Positions 1 through 13,360 are shown, counted from the first letter of the stretch. The stretch is DNA of 64,000 bases from Ceratobasidium sp. AG-K (GCA_037039685.1 JAWNGF010000002.1:6510001-6574000); one strand, 5' to 3'. Translations and numbers: made by a program. Notes: generated from the sequence alone by a model not told the origin.

Positions 1-987
1 AACGCTTTTGCTGATGGGCAAGGTGAGCTGCTGGGTTATCCTCGATCGACGTGAGCTGACGCCGGTATCGGAAAGCGTACGTCGCGGTTTCGAGATGCAA
101 GTCGTTGAATGGACTTCAAGTAGTGAATTTCTCGCCCGACTCGGTTTTTGTAAATCAAAAGTGTGTGGTTATTTACTTTGATACCCTGTGTTTGCTAGAT
201 GATGGTCGGATCAGGGTCCTCGAGTGGGATAGAAATTTGTCTATCGCACCAATGACCAACGACATTCGAAAGTGGGTAAACAACAGACCTTTTTGATATC
301 TTCTCTGGGCTTATCCGCTCCCCGTGTGTTTTAACAGGTAGTACCCTCACGAACTCAATCATATCTTGTCTTGAGTCTTGCAGTAGTTCGCGTTTTTGTA
401 CCAACCGAGCTAGTAGAGAGTTAGCCGAGAGAGATGTACGCCGTTGCAGAGTTTGAGATTCTGGTTTCAATCAAGTTTTGGTTTTGACCTATAGCTACGA
501 AGAGTCAGTGGCCATGCTACCTCTACTTGAGACCGGGGGAAGCGGCGTGCGCGGCAGCCCTGGTTCATGGGCGAGCCGAAAGTAGCTCCCAATCTCTGAG
601 AGCTTGCGTTAGTGTTGAGGAGGATACCGATGCCGAAAGGACGGAGCCCCGAGTTCCCGACCGCGTCGCCGCACATCACCAAGTCAGATCGACGGGAAAC
701 GGCACAAACTTGATCTTAATCAGCACCAATATGGCACGCTATCACGTGAACCACGTGAGCGGCCCCCGTCAACTGCGACCATGTGCCACACACCGATGCC
801 GAGGATATTTTTGAGCTTCTAGGGCTCATCAACGTCATGCCTTATCACATTCGGCAAGCTGTTGAGGAAAGAATTACTTGTGGGAAGCCACGCTACACTG
901 CAGTCGAAAATAACCCCTTGTAATTTAATGCAAGCCAATCCAACTGGTGAGCATCGCGTTGTGCTTACCCAGTCGGGTTCGAATTGA
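1..987. other. No recognisable gene; upstream of the MFS transporter
   Basis: I see only short frames with no family resemblance and no chain of exons. The missing first exon of the MFS gene should lie in the right half, but I could not identify a convincing start codon with a donor site. The in-frame stop at 985-987 marks the limit of the readable transporter frame. Confidence 0.5.
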
Positions 988-3203
988 CCGGATACAGAGA
1001 AAACATCCGAGGGGTCTCTCAACCGAGCGGAATCACCGAGCCCTACCGTCCGTGCAGCCAAGGACGAGGAGAGCCCCGCATCGAAAGAGAAGCTAAGCTT
1101 TGTCGACTGGGAGGGTTCGGATGACCCAGCAAATCCTCGAAATTGGGCGTTTCGACATCGATGGGCTGCGACGGCTGTGGTCTCATTATTTACGTTTATG
1201 AGGTAGGGGGGCTCGCATTCTCAGCTTGAGAGGCCTTTCAAATTGACGCTTTATAGTCCTTTGGCGTCGAGCATGGTCGCACCAGCACTACCTCAAATAA
1301 CCGAGGAGTTCGATTTGCCGCAGGGAAGTGTACTCGAGGCCATGACACTATCGGTCTTCGTACTCGCGTACGCTATCGGTCCACTATTTCTCGCAAGTGG
1401 TTCCCTTTGCCACTATACTATCAGCCACTAAACCGGGTTGAACCATAGGGACCATTGAGCGAGTTGTATGGTAGAAGGATAATCCTTCAAGGTTCCAATT
1501 TGTTTTTCCTTGGTAAGTGTGTCGCGCCTCTCTCTTGTACCTCTGGTCCTAACATCCGAAAGCATTTAATATTGCTTGTTCCCGAGCAACATCGAGCTCA
1601 CAATTGCTAGCATTTCGCTTCCTTGCCGGGCTGGGCGGCTCGGCCCCGCTGGCGATCGGCGGAGGAACGATTGCAGATCTCTGGGCACCTGACGAGAGGG
1701 GCATGGCAATGAGCCTGTACAGTCTTGCTCCTCTGGTACGAAAACTAGCCTGTATATCCGGACCGTAGTCTAACCAAGCATCTCAGACAGGACCTGCTAT
1801 TGGCCCTGTCGCCGGTGCCTGGATCGCCGAAAGAACCACTTGGCGTTGGGTGTTCTACTCGACGTCCATCGCAGGCGCCATTATTCAAGTGATTGGTTTT
1901 GTAAGACTTTTACAGGCATGTCGCATATAAATGCTAAATTGGGGCATCGTAGGTGTACCTCACGGAAACATATGCACCAACGATTCTGACTGCGAAAGCA
2001 CGGGCACTACGAAGCTCAACCGGGGACAGTGGCTTACGCACAGCACACGAGCATAAAAGAAAAGAAACGTCAAATTGGTCGTTTATTGGGAGTGCCTTGT
2101 TGCGAAGCATCAAGTTCTTGTTTTTCGATCCAGTTATGACTGTGATGGCCACTTATATGGCTGTTATTTACGGTGAGTTACTGTGTGTGGATCTAGGTCA
2201 TTTGCTCAATGTAAATTCCGGCTGCTCAGGTACTATGTACCTCCAACTTACCAGTATGTAAAAGTGCTTGTCGGTAACTTCTTACCACGCTAACCGCCTG
2301 ATAGCTTTTGCGTCAGTCTGGACGGTTAGATATGGACAAAGTGTTGGAATAGGTGGATTGCATTACCTCTTCATGGGTGCTGGATTTACGGTGCGTTGCT
2401 AATTCCTTCGTGTAGGTTTAGGAGCTGAGTGGTTCGTAGCTCGGAGCCCAAATTGGTTCACGACTCCTGGATCGTATTTACCGGCGGCTTAAGAAACGGA
2501 ACAATAATATTCCAACCCCTGAAATGCGACTACCGCTTCTTGTGTTTGGGTCTTTCATGTTACCAATCGGATTATTGATATATGGTTGGACAGCTCAGGT
2601 GAGTGGCGTGGCTGGATTCGAATAAATGGGAGCTAGATCTTGTTCACCCAAATAGTACCGCGTGTTTTGGCTCGTGCCTGACATTGGTGTCTTGATCTAC
2701 TGCAGTGGTGCGCCACATCCAGCCGCGGCTATGTCATTATCTCACATAGGCTCGGTAGGAATGATTACAAGCTTTTTGTGCATACAAACATATATAGTAG
2801 GCTAGATCAACTCAAAATACAGATGATATTCACCTATGAATATAGGTTGATACTTACGGACTCCATGCGGCTAGCGCGGTCGCTGCGCTCTCGGCCTTCC
2901 GTTCAGTAGCCGGATTCGCGTTCCCTCTTTTCTCAGGTGTGTTTATTCCTAATTATTTGGCAATAGTCGCTTATTACGGTAACAATTAATCAATTCCAGC
3001 TAAGATGTTCACGACACTGGACTTCGGTAAGCTCTGCCTCTAACTGTCTCGCATTGACGTTTAGCTGAACAAAACCCGCAGGTTGGGGAAACAGCGTGCT
3101 GGCGCTCATTGCATTAGTAGTCGGATGCCCAGCTCCATTCTTATTCCATCGGTTCGGACCACGCTTACGAGCGCTCGCGAGATCGAATCGTGTTCCCACC
3201 TAA
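988..3203 (+). pseudogene. DHA1-type MFS drug/H+ antiporter, probably decayed
   Basis: Translated segments give a typical fungal MFS multidrug transporter: a cytosolic lead-in with FVDWEGSDDPANPRNW (from about 1,099), a first-helix region with SPLASSMVAPALPQITEEF, the loop signature PLSELYGRR (about 1,450), the motif GPAIGPVAGAW (about 1,787) and a C-terminal half ending at TAA 3,201-3,203. Proteins of this family export small toxic compounds at the plasma membrane using the proton gradient. Clean exon joins are 1-1,202/1,257 (left limit unknown), 1,563-1,735, 1,787-1,900 and 1,953-2,172. Three problems suggest decay: no initiator Met in the readable frame, no in-frame canonical splice between the exon ending near 1,400 and the one starting at 1,449, and a frame change between the exon ending near 2,391 and the QIGSRLLDRIY segment near 2,453. 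A mis-drawn intron model is the alternative. Confidence 0.65.
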
Positions 3204-4255
3204 TCATGTATCTCCTTTGTCTTTGCCCAAATTCTACATATTGTTCTGTATCGGGACTTTATCTCCGCTACGCACAGTCCGCCGCAGTTGCATAGTTATA
3301 GAGGATAAGCTCATTTGTTTAATTTCACAGGGTCCTTAAATCATATTCATCATTGCCTGAGCCATTGCCCACAGCCGGTCTTGCAACGCATACACACGTC
3401 GATTTAGGGGCGACCAACCCTAAATCAGGCCGCGATTGGGTACACACAAACTCTGAATAACCCTTGACGAAATTGGCGTGATGCGGTAAAACGCCTCGCC
3501 ATGAAGCTAATAGCAGCCACGTTATAGTACAACAACCGATCTCAGATGAAAAGGACCTTTCTCGCGTGTTCGCCTGGTCTATTCTCAGTTATGACATTGC
3601 TCCTTGACCTTCTAATGGCGTGTTCTTCAAAAACCCAGAATTTGGTGGCTCTCTCGGCGAGTTCGCTTACCGAAATTTCTTCAACGTCACGCCGAGCATT
3701 GATATCGTACGTGTGATTAATTGCTTGGAAGGTGATGTCCATTTTATCATGAAAAGGTTAAATCACTTAACTAGGTGACCGGTCCGGAGAGATGGGCGAA
3801 TGTAACACCTCCAGCACTCTGTGTTGATACCAATCAAGCAGTTTTTTTTCGATCGAGAATTTCTCGAGGTTACTAGGTGCCTCAGACACACGCCCAGCAT
3901 GCGTAACGAACGCGATAGCAGGCTTGGCACTACGCCATAGGGAACAGCCGGCAAGGAACCACAACTCAACCTTGTGACACGTCAGTAATCTTTCGATGCA
4001 TTCGTTCTAATAAGATGGATAATCTTTTCGGCATCGACTGAGCTCACTTCTTAGAGAACTCTGACGTGAACTCGGCAATCACTGTTTCGTTCCCGATGAC
4101 ATCACGTGGCCGCAATCCCCCGAACGAAGCCTCGCGTGTATGCGCGTGATGTTCCAGACGTTGTTTCAAACGCGCATAATTTGGCGAATATTCGGCATTC
4201 ATTTATAAAGGTCTTGTGTGACCGTAGTACTCAACCATTCCCATTTGCACTTTCA
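3204..4255. other. Intergenic; no gene recognised
   Basis: Minus-strand frames at 3,542-3,742 and 3,763-3,969 are open but short and match nothing I know. They could be two exons of a small gene, but no start or splice pattern supports it. The right end is the alpha-amylase promoter. Confidence 0.4.
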
Positions 4256-6847
4256 ATGTTTCGTCCTTGGGCCCTTCTAGCAGCCGTGGCCGGCGTCACC
4301 ATCGCCGTCCCCACGAGCATTCATTCACGAGCACCTGGTGGATCTAAGAGTTGGTGTTATCCTCGATTCAACGGTCAATTATTAATGAAGCCTGGGGAAT
4401 GTTAGCCGTAATTATCCAAATGTTTGAATGGAATTGGGCAAGCATTGCTGCAGAATGTACCAACTTTATCGGGCCGGCAGGATATGGGTATGTGCAGGTA
4501 AATACGTATCAACGTAGCTGTGTCACACGGTATTAAAGACATTGACAGGTTTCTCCACCCGCGGAGCACATTACCGGCTCCCAATGGTGGACTGACTATC
4601 AACCAGTGTCATATACGCTTACCTCCAAGCGAGGAAATAGAAGTCAGTTTCAGGTGAGAGGACATCCTTGAGTTAGCGAGATGCATGACCGATTGAGTTG
4701 CTCTTTAGAACATGGTAACCACCTGCAAGGTTAGCTCAAACTTCTACTTAACCCCTATTGCAGTGGGCTTATAAGACATGCTAGAACGCTGGTGTTGGTA
4801 TCATCGCCGATACCATCTTGAACCATATGGCCGGTATCGATGGCGGGACCGGGACCGGAGGTACTTGTAAGTACATATAGTAGTGCGTTTTGCAGTCACT
4901 AACGCACCACTTGAAGCTTTCAGTATGTATGCCATTACCGCGGGGTAACATCTTGATGTGACTGACAAATTATCAGCACATTACAATTACCCCGGGATCT
5001 ATCAGACTCAGGACTTTCATCATTGTGGTCTTGGTCTAAATGGCGACGATGATATTCACGGCTATAGCAACCGTGTCGAGGTGCAAACATGCGAGTTGAA
5101 TAATCTAGCCGAGTGAGTCGCATTCGCTCTACCTCAACATCCTACTAACTACCATCGATTTTACAGCCTCGCAACCAATACCGAGTACGTTCGTGCAAGA
5201 CTCGCAACTTACGCCAATGACTTGCTTTCCTTGGGTGTCGTGGGACTGAGATTGGATGCAGCCAAACGTAAGTCGGACGTTCAAATTTGTCAAATCCGGA
5301 AACCAATAATGCTGTCAGACATCCCTGCTGGAGACATCTCCAATATTCTCAGCCGACTGATCTCGAAACCTTACATTACTCAAGAGGTCCGTTCACTAAC
5401 CAGATTTTTGATTTGACTCATAGCTTCCCCATAGGTTATTTTTGGAAGCGGAGAGCCAATTCTTCCATCTGAGTACACGGGCAATGGAGACGTCCAAGAA
5501 TTCAGATACACTTCCACTCTTCAGAGCGCGTTCCAAAGCGGTGGAATCTCTGGACTCAATAACTTAGAAAATAGAGGTTTGTACTCGTTTATATACATTC
5601 GGCGACCCTGCTTACTAGTACAATACATGACTAACAGGATGGATTTCATCAAACGGAGCCAACGTATTCGTAGCTAATCACGATACGGAACGAACCGGCG
5701 CTTCGCTGACCTACAAGTCAGGGTCTATCTACACACTTGCTAACGTATTCATGCTGTATGTTCCCTTGAGGAGCAATTTTTACGCATATACTTACAAATA
5801 TTGCAGCGCATACCCATATGGAACACCAACTGTCCTTTCCTCATACACATTCTCTGACAATGATGCCGGAAGTCCGTCAAATGGTGCTGGATCCTGCTCA
5901 GGGTCTGGCGGGGCCAACGGCTGGCAATGCCAACACCGATGGACTGCAATCGCTGGGATGGTTAAGTGGCGCAACGGGGTGAGCGGGCCAGTAAACAACT
6001 GGGCAACTGGAACCAACCAACAAATCGCATTTGGACGGGGTGAGCGAGCTGATTTAGCTACTATTGTCTACTTGATTAGTTGATGACATTGCTTAGGGAC
6101 GAATGGCTTTGTGGTAATCAATAATGGTGATTCTGCATGGACGAAAACATTCACAACGCCGCTGGCTTCCAGCTCTTACTGTGACATGATCACCGGCACC
6201 TCATCTGGGGGCAAATGCACCGGGGCTTCGTAAGTTCTCATTTGACGAGTCAACGTAACGGATTGATTGACTGGAGTGCATGACAAGTTATACCGTCTCC
6301 GGCGGCACGTTTACTACGACAGTTCCTGCCCGTTCAGCGATCGCGTTATTCACAGGAGCCATTGGCACCGGCTCAGGCGGAGGAGGTGGCGGATCTGCTA
6401 CCGCAGTCTTCCGGGTGTACGCTGAGACAGTTTTTGGTGATGTAAGCTGGGCTAGCTTGGGGGAAATGAGTTGTCGGCTAACGGTCTATCTAGAATATAT
6501 TTCTGGTTGGCAGCACGTCTCAACTTGGCACGTGGGCTCCGGCCAGCTCGGTGAGAGCGGTAACTTCTTGAATCTTGTTTTCGGTTTCTAATTACCTATA
6601 CTAGATTGCAATGTCCTCCGCTTCCTACCCAACATGGACGGTTAGTATGTCACTGCCGGCAGGATCCACATTTTCCTACAAATATATTCGCAAGACATCA
6701 AGTGGCTCGGTAGGTTATTCAAGTGTCCGGTTTATTTGTTTTCTAAAGCTTGGCTCGTACAATCAGGTGGTTTGGGAATCAGACCCTAATCGATCCGCTA
6801 CAGTCCCCGCATCTGGAACACTTACTCTGAACGACACGTGGAGGTAG
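4256..6847 (+). CDS. Secreted alpha-amylase, GH13 with C-terminal CBM20 starch-binding domain
   Basis: Endo-hydrolysis of alpha-1,4-glucan bonds in starch, outside the cell. Sixteen exons join in frame to 573 residues: 4256-4349, 4406-4497, 4549-4653, 4709-4729, 4785-4866, 4977-5112, 5167-5267, 5319-5386, 5435-5576, 5638-5755, 5807-6039, 6097-6229, 6288-6441, 6494-6550, 6605-6709 and 6767-6847. The Met at 4,256 begins a signal peptide ([13 protein letters not shown]). The catalytic barrel starts at [15 protein letters not shown] carries the nucleophile Asp207, the acid/base is Glu233 in TQEVIF, and Asp296 lies in ANHDTER; this spacing matches known alpha-amylases. A Gly/Ser-rich linker (about 464-477) precedes CBM20 (about 478-573), with [16 protein letters not shown]. 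All exon phases agree, so the gene looks intact. Exon 4 is only 21 nt. Assignment to the GH13_32-like group is inference from the QMFEWNW start. Confidence 0.95.
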
Positions 6848-7721
6848 AAGCGGGGTGTACCGCGTATAGGTTCAACGTTGAGCGTTTAAAGTAATACCCC
6901 TGTCATCAAGGATGGTTCTTGATTCATAAACGAATGAAAGTGGTTAACCAGTGGCAGTGTATACATGGGTTAAATCGAACAAAAGCCATATTTTTTTGAT
7001 TCTTACCCTTGCGCCAGGCCTATGGGCTCATGGTTATTATTTGATTTGGCTAAGTAACACCAACATGGTAGGTTATGGTTAGAAGCGAAGAATCCCTTCA
7101 ACCACCCGAGTGCGTTGGGAGCTGTGATTACCGTGTGGTCCAATACACAGTGCATTACGGACTTTTCCGGACACAAAGACGCCATATTTCAACAATCTGT
7201 CCTGCCACAACGGAACATCCTGGTCTGGGTTCGTTTCCAGCTCGTAAAAATGTCCACCGTAACGATTATCCGAAGGGGAAAACATACATTTACGGGAAGT
7301 TATACCAGTACGCGGCCTGAGTTCTCCCAAAACCAACCAGCCAACTTGGGGTCAACTCCTATGTGCACCTCCCCCTCCCTATCCGGAGATCAGTGCGCAT
7401 ACGGCCGGCTACGCTTCACACTGTCTAAGCGACTCTCCTTTCGGAGCACTTATTAGCGAGGACTGGAGCGGGTTTATTCGTTTGTGGAATACTGCACTTG
7501 TCGAGTATTGGCCAGGATGGCACTCGGTAATCTTAGGCGACGATCTCGAAATCTGTCCAAGCTCCGCCAGGCAACAGTCAAGCGCAGCTTCTGTTAGAAT
7601 TCTTGGGCGCGCAGCCACTATATCAAGTTAATTTACATTATTACTTCCATTTTGAATTCACTGCTTGGGTTTGAATTGACACGAACAAAAGTAGGAACAA
7701 AATTGCGAACACAGCCTTGAT
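6848..7721. other. Intergenic; no gene recognised
   Basis: Overlapping open frames occur on both strands (for example 7,115-7,456 + and 7,079-7,336 -). None has family resemblance, and none continues through plausible introns. Confidence 0.4.
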
Positions 7722-9900
7722 TCAAAGAGCGTGAGCATCGCGTAAAGGAATGTATCTTAGTTGGCAGGCCTCTTCTCGTAGCTGAACATCAACGCTCAAG
7801 CCTCCAGTACGCCAATGAACGCGCGCCAGCGGAGTCAGTCCAAACCATTGTGCTAGTTTCCCACGCCATGATGTCCAGTATTCCTCTGACTGCTTCCTCT
7901 CCTCATGCCAAAAATGCCATCGGTGATCGCGCAGCGCATGCACGCCTCGCAATAGCAGCGGGGCTGTTGGGCCGTCTTTTGTCAGTGTCTCCCATCGATA
8001 TGCGCGCCTGGTCCGCATGATAGAATCACTATGGTCGGTCCCCGCTTTTATACCGCTTGAGGTGGTAACCGCAATGGGATCCCTTGTTCTTCATTTGGTG
8101 GTATTACCGATGGAGTCCGACTATGCATGTCGACCTGTATAAGATCAAGCGCGGATGACTCCGTCCCAATGTGGGTATGAATGGCCTGGTATGTCCAGAA
8201 CTATTAGACCGATAATTGTCAGATTATTATTGCATCACGTACTTTGGAAGATCCACCAAATCCGATCCAGTTCAAATGAAAGTACATCTGCGTTCAATCA
8301 GATCAATGGTAAATGATTCGTGCGTAGACAGGCGGTACCTTGTTAAGGAACCCCGTGTGAAGCCACCACCAATTCCCATACCATTTCGAATTTGTAGACC
8401 AAAGCCCCCTCTGCTTCAAAAATGCTTCCAAAGCTGGCCTCGGCAACGGATTATATGCAATAGAGTTCGGATACTGAGGATCAAAATCCATATGATGTGT
8501 CCTCAGTGGGCCTATGGTTGCTTTATTTCTTCTCCAAAAGTCGTCCTACTCGATTCTTAACATTTAGGTACCATACTTGGTCATCAAGATATTGACTAAC
8601 CCAGTAAATAAACCACCACCCCACCATTCTGTCCTGACTGACATAACGCATGCGCTCGTCCATTGACTCGAATGCTCCCTCATACCCAGTTCCTAGATTA
8701 CGCACTCTCAGATCCAGCTCATTCTCCTTCAGTAACCGTATGACAGATTCGGGCCCAACAGGTCTCGCATAGAGCACGTCAAGAAATCCGTATGACAGGG
8801 TTGCTAGTTTAGCTTCGCTCTCCCTGAAAATATGGTTCCGATAAGAACGAACAGCCGCTAGATAGCTCTGCAGTTGAGAATCTAGAGTAACCTTGTTCAG
8901 GAGCAAAAAGCGAGCAAGTTGCGGTGTAAGCTCTAGCCCTACGCTCAGCCCAATGACACTCCCATCGAGAACCAGGTTTTTTGCATATTCAAGTGAGACT
9001 GTAAATCCGCTCGCCAAGTTCATACCGTCCCAATCTAGAGTACCGTTGCGATGGAGGGATAGGGTAGCCTGATAATAGTCGGTAGTCCGATGTGCGCTGT
9101 ACCGCCTTCCACCAAGCCAGCGCCATCGATTCCCAACAGGCTAGAAGAGTCTAAGTATTAATACGTTGGGGTAACGGGTGGATGTACCTCGGTATGCGAG
9201 TAGGGCCATTTAACAACTGTATTGTCCAGGCATCGAAGTGCCATGCGAATTTCTTTTTGTTTTTCAGTACCGCGTGATTCATTCTGACGAACGAATTCTT
9301 CGAGATCGCCAAGATTCGCGATTGCCACCACAGTACCGCTCGTATCATATCTGATGATCACCGTGAGCGGAAAAGGGCAACACCATGCGTTTCCAAAGTA
9401 AGCAGAAGCATTCGTGTATGGTACACCTGTACCTCCGGACGGGTACCAAAATGCGTCGGGTCCAATAAGATGCCGTAGTATCTTGTGACGGAGAATTGTT
9501 GCCCGCGGGTGGTTGTCCCGATTAATCGCCAACGCCCGCTCGTAGGCCGAGTGTCCAATTTCCCGCAGAATCTGACGGCGATCTCAGGCGGAGATAATGC
9601 CAGGGTGAAATCCACTCGCCTTGATGTTTTCAACGTGTCGCTCTGCTGGAGAGCCAGCAAAGTCTAGGAGATAGGGCGGTGCTGGTTCTTCAGAGGTAGC
9701 TTCAGTTCCTTCGACAAAGAGCAACTTTTGCTCGGCCGGCATTCGGCATTGTGGGGCTGCCAGCAGCAATGTTGTCCAAGATTCCTGCCAGATGCGTTGC
9801 TTGAGATGCTTCGACTGGGGTGATAAATCTAGTCTGCAGGTGAAATCGACGGGGTTGAAAAGGTGCACCCGAAGTGTTCCGCCGGTACTCGCCTAGGCGA
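7722..9900 (-). CDS. Conserved hypothetical: soluble C-terminal region of a large protein
   Basis: Exon-like minus-strand frames run 9,868-9,584, 9,532-9,180, 9,142-8,523, 8,491-8,303 and 8,018-7,722. One join is clear: the donor after YSHTE (9,180) and the acceptor before PVGNRWRW phase together and lead into the frame that ends in WWFIYWVSQYLDD. Recognisable stretches are RGKLAQWFGLTPLARVHWR near the C-terminus and HMDFDPQYPNSIAYNP in the middle. I know no characterised function. Together with the membrane region at 12,357-9,963 it may form one gene, but I could not phase the junction at about 9,900-9,970 or the one at about 8,500, so indels are possible. Two separate genes is the alternative. 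Confidence 0.45.
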
Positions 9901-9962
9901 AAATATATCGATGCCTAGAAAAACCGAAATTAGACGGCCTGCGAGGCGCTAAGGGTATCTAC

Positions 9963-12357
9963 TCACTGAAATCTACGCGCCGAGTTAGACCTAGGGGCGG
10001 TCAAATTTGGCCGTACGATCGGATCAGGAATGACATACGTTTGACAACCCTGTGCATCCAGGCCCAATTTATAACCGTGAAATCTATTTGAAATAAAGTT
10101 CACGTTTTGATTCAACTCGGAGACAGACTTACATGCAGTGAGCCCATAAGTAACTATGTAGACACTTGGAGGTCTAAGCACACGGGCGTCAATTCCAAGG
10201 CGAATGACTCACATGTAAAGCGCCCATCCGTTCCAAAATGCTCGCCCAGGGACTTTCAACGCAACCAAAAGACCAAGTAGAGAGGTCAAAACAAAGTTCA
10301 TACGGCTAGTCCACTCGCTCGCGTTGCTAATTGGGTCTATCAAAGGAGCAGCAAAGCATTGAACAAAAAGGAATATGGTCATAGCGGCCAACAGAACCGA
10401 CTGGCGGGCCACTTCGAGGGTATCACGAGAGTAGCCCTTGGCGAGTGAAAGGGTGAGACAACTGTCTGGGGATATAATGGCAACAATGAGGAGAGAAGCG
10501 AGCTTGACGCCGAGGTAGAAGGCTTTACTAGACGGAGATTCAGCAAACGCCACTAAATCACACCTTGACTTACAATGCCCCCCATTTCCTTCGATATTCT
10601 ACATAAAATCAGACATCTGAACAAATTTATGAATCCCACATACCATTGTACAAAAAGCCGAACGGGCTCTTGTCCCGCTGGAGCAGTCTTTGGTACTCGG
10701 TCTCTAGCTCCTCGGCCGAACGCCGCTGGCCCAACGCATCATACGGCTCGACCACAGGTAAACACTTTTTGATTGTGCTCGCCAAACGAATCGGGAACCA
10801 AATTGTCATCTAGCTCTCATTAGCCTCGTTCAAGTTACTAGAATATACTTACAAAGATGATCGTAAACACCGCCAGAATGACAGCCGCGGGTGCGTAATT
10901 GATCTCATCCTTGCGCATCGTCGTCGTCCAGCAAAAATCCAGTGGGTCACGATACACTGAAGACGGTCCAAGGGGTGGGAGTTCGGGTTTCCCGGTTCCG
11001 TTGAAGCTGATGTATGGGTTATCCACCGGCCAGAAGTCGTCGGCCCAGGTCTGCAGCGCATTTAGTGACTAGCCAACCAAGCCGAGTTACTTACGATGGC
11101 ATGAACCGAAATCGTGCTGAGCGGAAGATACAACACCGTCAACACAAGGCTCACAAATGGAATCCCCCATGTTCCCCGATCCGGATCCCTCGAAACGAGT
11201 CCTTCGGGGGTCGCATGGGGCGACCACCGACCGGTGAGCTTATAAAACCAGAAGAGTAACCCGACGCATATTCCCGTCAACACGGCCAGAAAACTGATCG
11301 ACTGGAGTAGCTTTCCTCCGAAATTGAGTGCCAAAACGTTGGGACTTGAATGTCATCAGCGATCAGATCTCGTCATTTGCTCACGTACATGGTGCCTAAA
11401 AACAACGTCCGCCACCTCCCAGATGCGTTTCCAGCTGCGAATCGTCAGTATACGCACGTGCAACCAGGCGAACCGTACCCATCGTATTGAGAATGAGTGC
11501 AAAAATTTGTACAGCATTGTATACGCCCGCAAGGCTATAAAACGTCGAAATCGCACTCGAGCCCTGAGGATGATTCAGTCAGCATTACGCCGAGGCACGA
11601 TCGACGCACCATGACGCTCAACGCTAAATTCACAAGCTTCACGTGCCTAGTCATTAATTACCCTCGGACCTTAGGGCTTACGCACTGTTGATCCGATACT
11701 ATTCCAATCTCGCCAGATGGGGGTCGGGGGGCTGTTGTGCAGCAAGTCTTTCAGGCGTCGGTCCTTGAGTAGGTCAAGCGGGGGAAACGGCCGGCCCGAG
11801 TGAGAAAATGTGAATTTCGGGAGGGATTCGAGGTGCTTGTCGAGTTCGGGGAGGTATAGCGGAGCGGCGTTGCGCGCGAAGAGTTGGGCGATGGGCAGGG
11901 GTGTGTGGTCCCTGAGTGGGGGTGCGGGCTTGGGCGTGGCCGACGCTGAACCGGCCATACTCGGTTCCGGAGCCTGAGAGGAATCACTGTAGTTGGGCGG
12001 GTCGGGGGGTTGAGAGACGGGCTTGGGCTCGAGCTGAGGTTTGGACAAGAACCTAGCTCGTTGACTGGGAGGCAGCGGCGAGAACACAAAGCCACTCGAC
12101 TTGAGGTCCTCGGAAGACTCGGACTTAGCGTGTCGATGAGCATTAGATCGGGTCAGAGAGTTGAGCTCCACGTCGGAACGAGCATCAGAGGCAAGGACGT
12201 CTCCCACGCTAGAACCAGTCTCGACAACAGTGGTCCCAAGAGAACTAGCATTAGCATCGCGAAAAACCCCAGTCGATTCGTCCCCAGATCCACCCAAAAC
12301 CTCACTCGCTTCCAGCCCGCCCTCGAATCGGGGAGCTAAACCTCTTGCAAAAGTCAT
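9963..12357 (-). CDS. Conserved hypothetical multi-pass membrane protein (N-terminal region)
   Basis: The first frame (12,357-11,671) is a 228-residue Pro/Ser-rich, probably disordered, cytosolic segment starting MTFARGLAPRF. Downstream exon frames carry at least six hydrophobic helices: one near 11,560-11,470 (containing YSLAGVYNAVQIFALIL), two in 11,334-11,062, one near 10,850 (AAVILAVFTIIF) and three in 10,553-10,209. The last exon frame, 10,181-9,963, holds extracellular-looking Cys and Asn residues. No transporter or receptor family is recognisable. Exon phases were not fully resolved, so start, exon number and integrity are uncertain. The protein probably continues into the region down to 7,722. 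Confidence 0.45.
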
Positions 12358-12769
12358 AAAACCAGGTAGGCACTAGTCAAGTGAGCATTCAAGCTATGGT
12401 AGACTCGAGTGACGATCGTCGATGGCAACTAGACCCAGATGGGAGCACTCGGCTGTGTTGCCCACTAGGTTTATGTAATCGGGGGTTGTCCCGTTGGCGC
12501 CTAGTGCGTATATGCGTCATCGCTCGTCACGACGCTAGTAGACTTGCAGCGAGCGAGTACGACAATAAATTTGCGCATATGACCTGGTTCTGTGGTCGTT
12601 GATGAAGAGTATAGAGTACGCGGCAAATTCCAGAGGTCCGGGGCAATTCCTAGTGACTCCCGGACCTTGTCGATCAGTTTGAGATGGAGACGACTCGTCA
12701 AGGGGGAGACGATAGAGTAAAATATAGACGCGGCGATCTCGAATCAGTTTCATCGACCTGATATCAAGA

Positions 12770-13360
12770 TGCTTGAATTTGGTTGGCCATCGTGCTCGCT
12801 TCCCATCTCAACTCTAGTACATCGCTCGTCCTAACTAACTCGAGAGAATGACTTTTCCAAATATGTAAATTTTGAACCGTGCAACACACTCAGTTTAGTC
12901 GTCTTCCTATCAATATGTGTAATTCAGCGGGACCGCCATGAGGTCGCATCCAGACTCACTAGTACATTGCTCGCCCTAACCACTTTGAGTCTCATGACTT
13001 TTCTAAATATTTAAAATCTGAACCAGGCAACATGTTCGGTTTTATCGCCTTGATGCAGAGGTGTACCAATGTGTTGAATTTGCAAGTAGTCGTCGCTTTG
13101 CCTTCCGACTGGCTAGTCCAGTGCTCGTCCTGAATTACATCGAGACCTATGACCTTCCCAAATAGGTAAAATCTGAACATTCGCCACTCCCGGTTTCATC
13201 ACCTCGATATCTAAATGAGGTTTCGCAAGCAAGGCCGTCGCCCTCGCTTCACTAGCGCATTGCTCACCCTACTCTAGGGCAAATTCAACCTACCGCCAAA
13301 GCCCGACAGCTTTCCCACATATGTCCAAAAGGAACCATGCAGCACGCTCATGGGATCCTA
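12770..13360. repeat. Diverged ~145-bp tandem repeat, four copies
   Basis: A unit opening with TAGTACATCGCTCGTCCT-like sequence recurs at about 12,815, 12,960, 13,114 and 13,253, with spacings of 145, 154 and 139 bp. About 40 bp further on each copy has a TGACTTTTCCAAATATGTAA-like block, then a GAACC..GCAAC block. Copies are clearly related but strongly diverged. No reading frame spans the array. Confidence 0.75.

Noticed and set aside
7079..7456. Overlapping frames on both strands as a gene
   Set aside because: No start with exon continuity, no recognisable family, and frames of this size are expected by chance.
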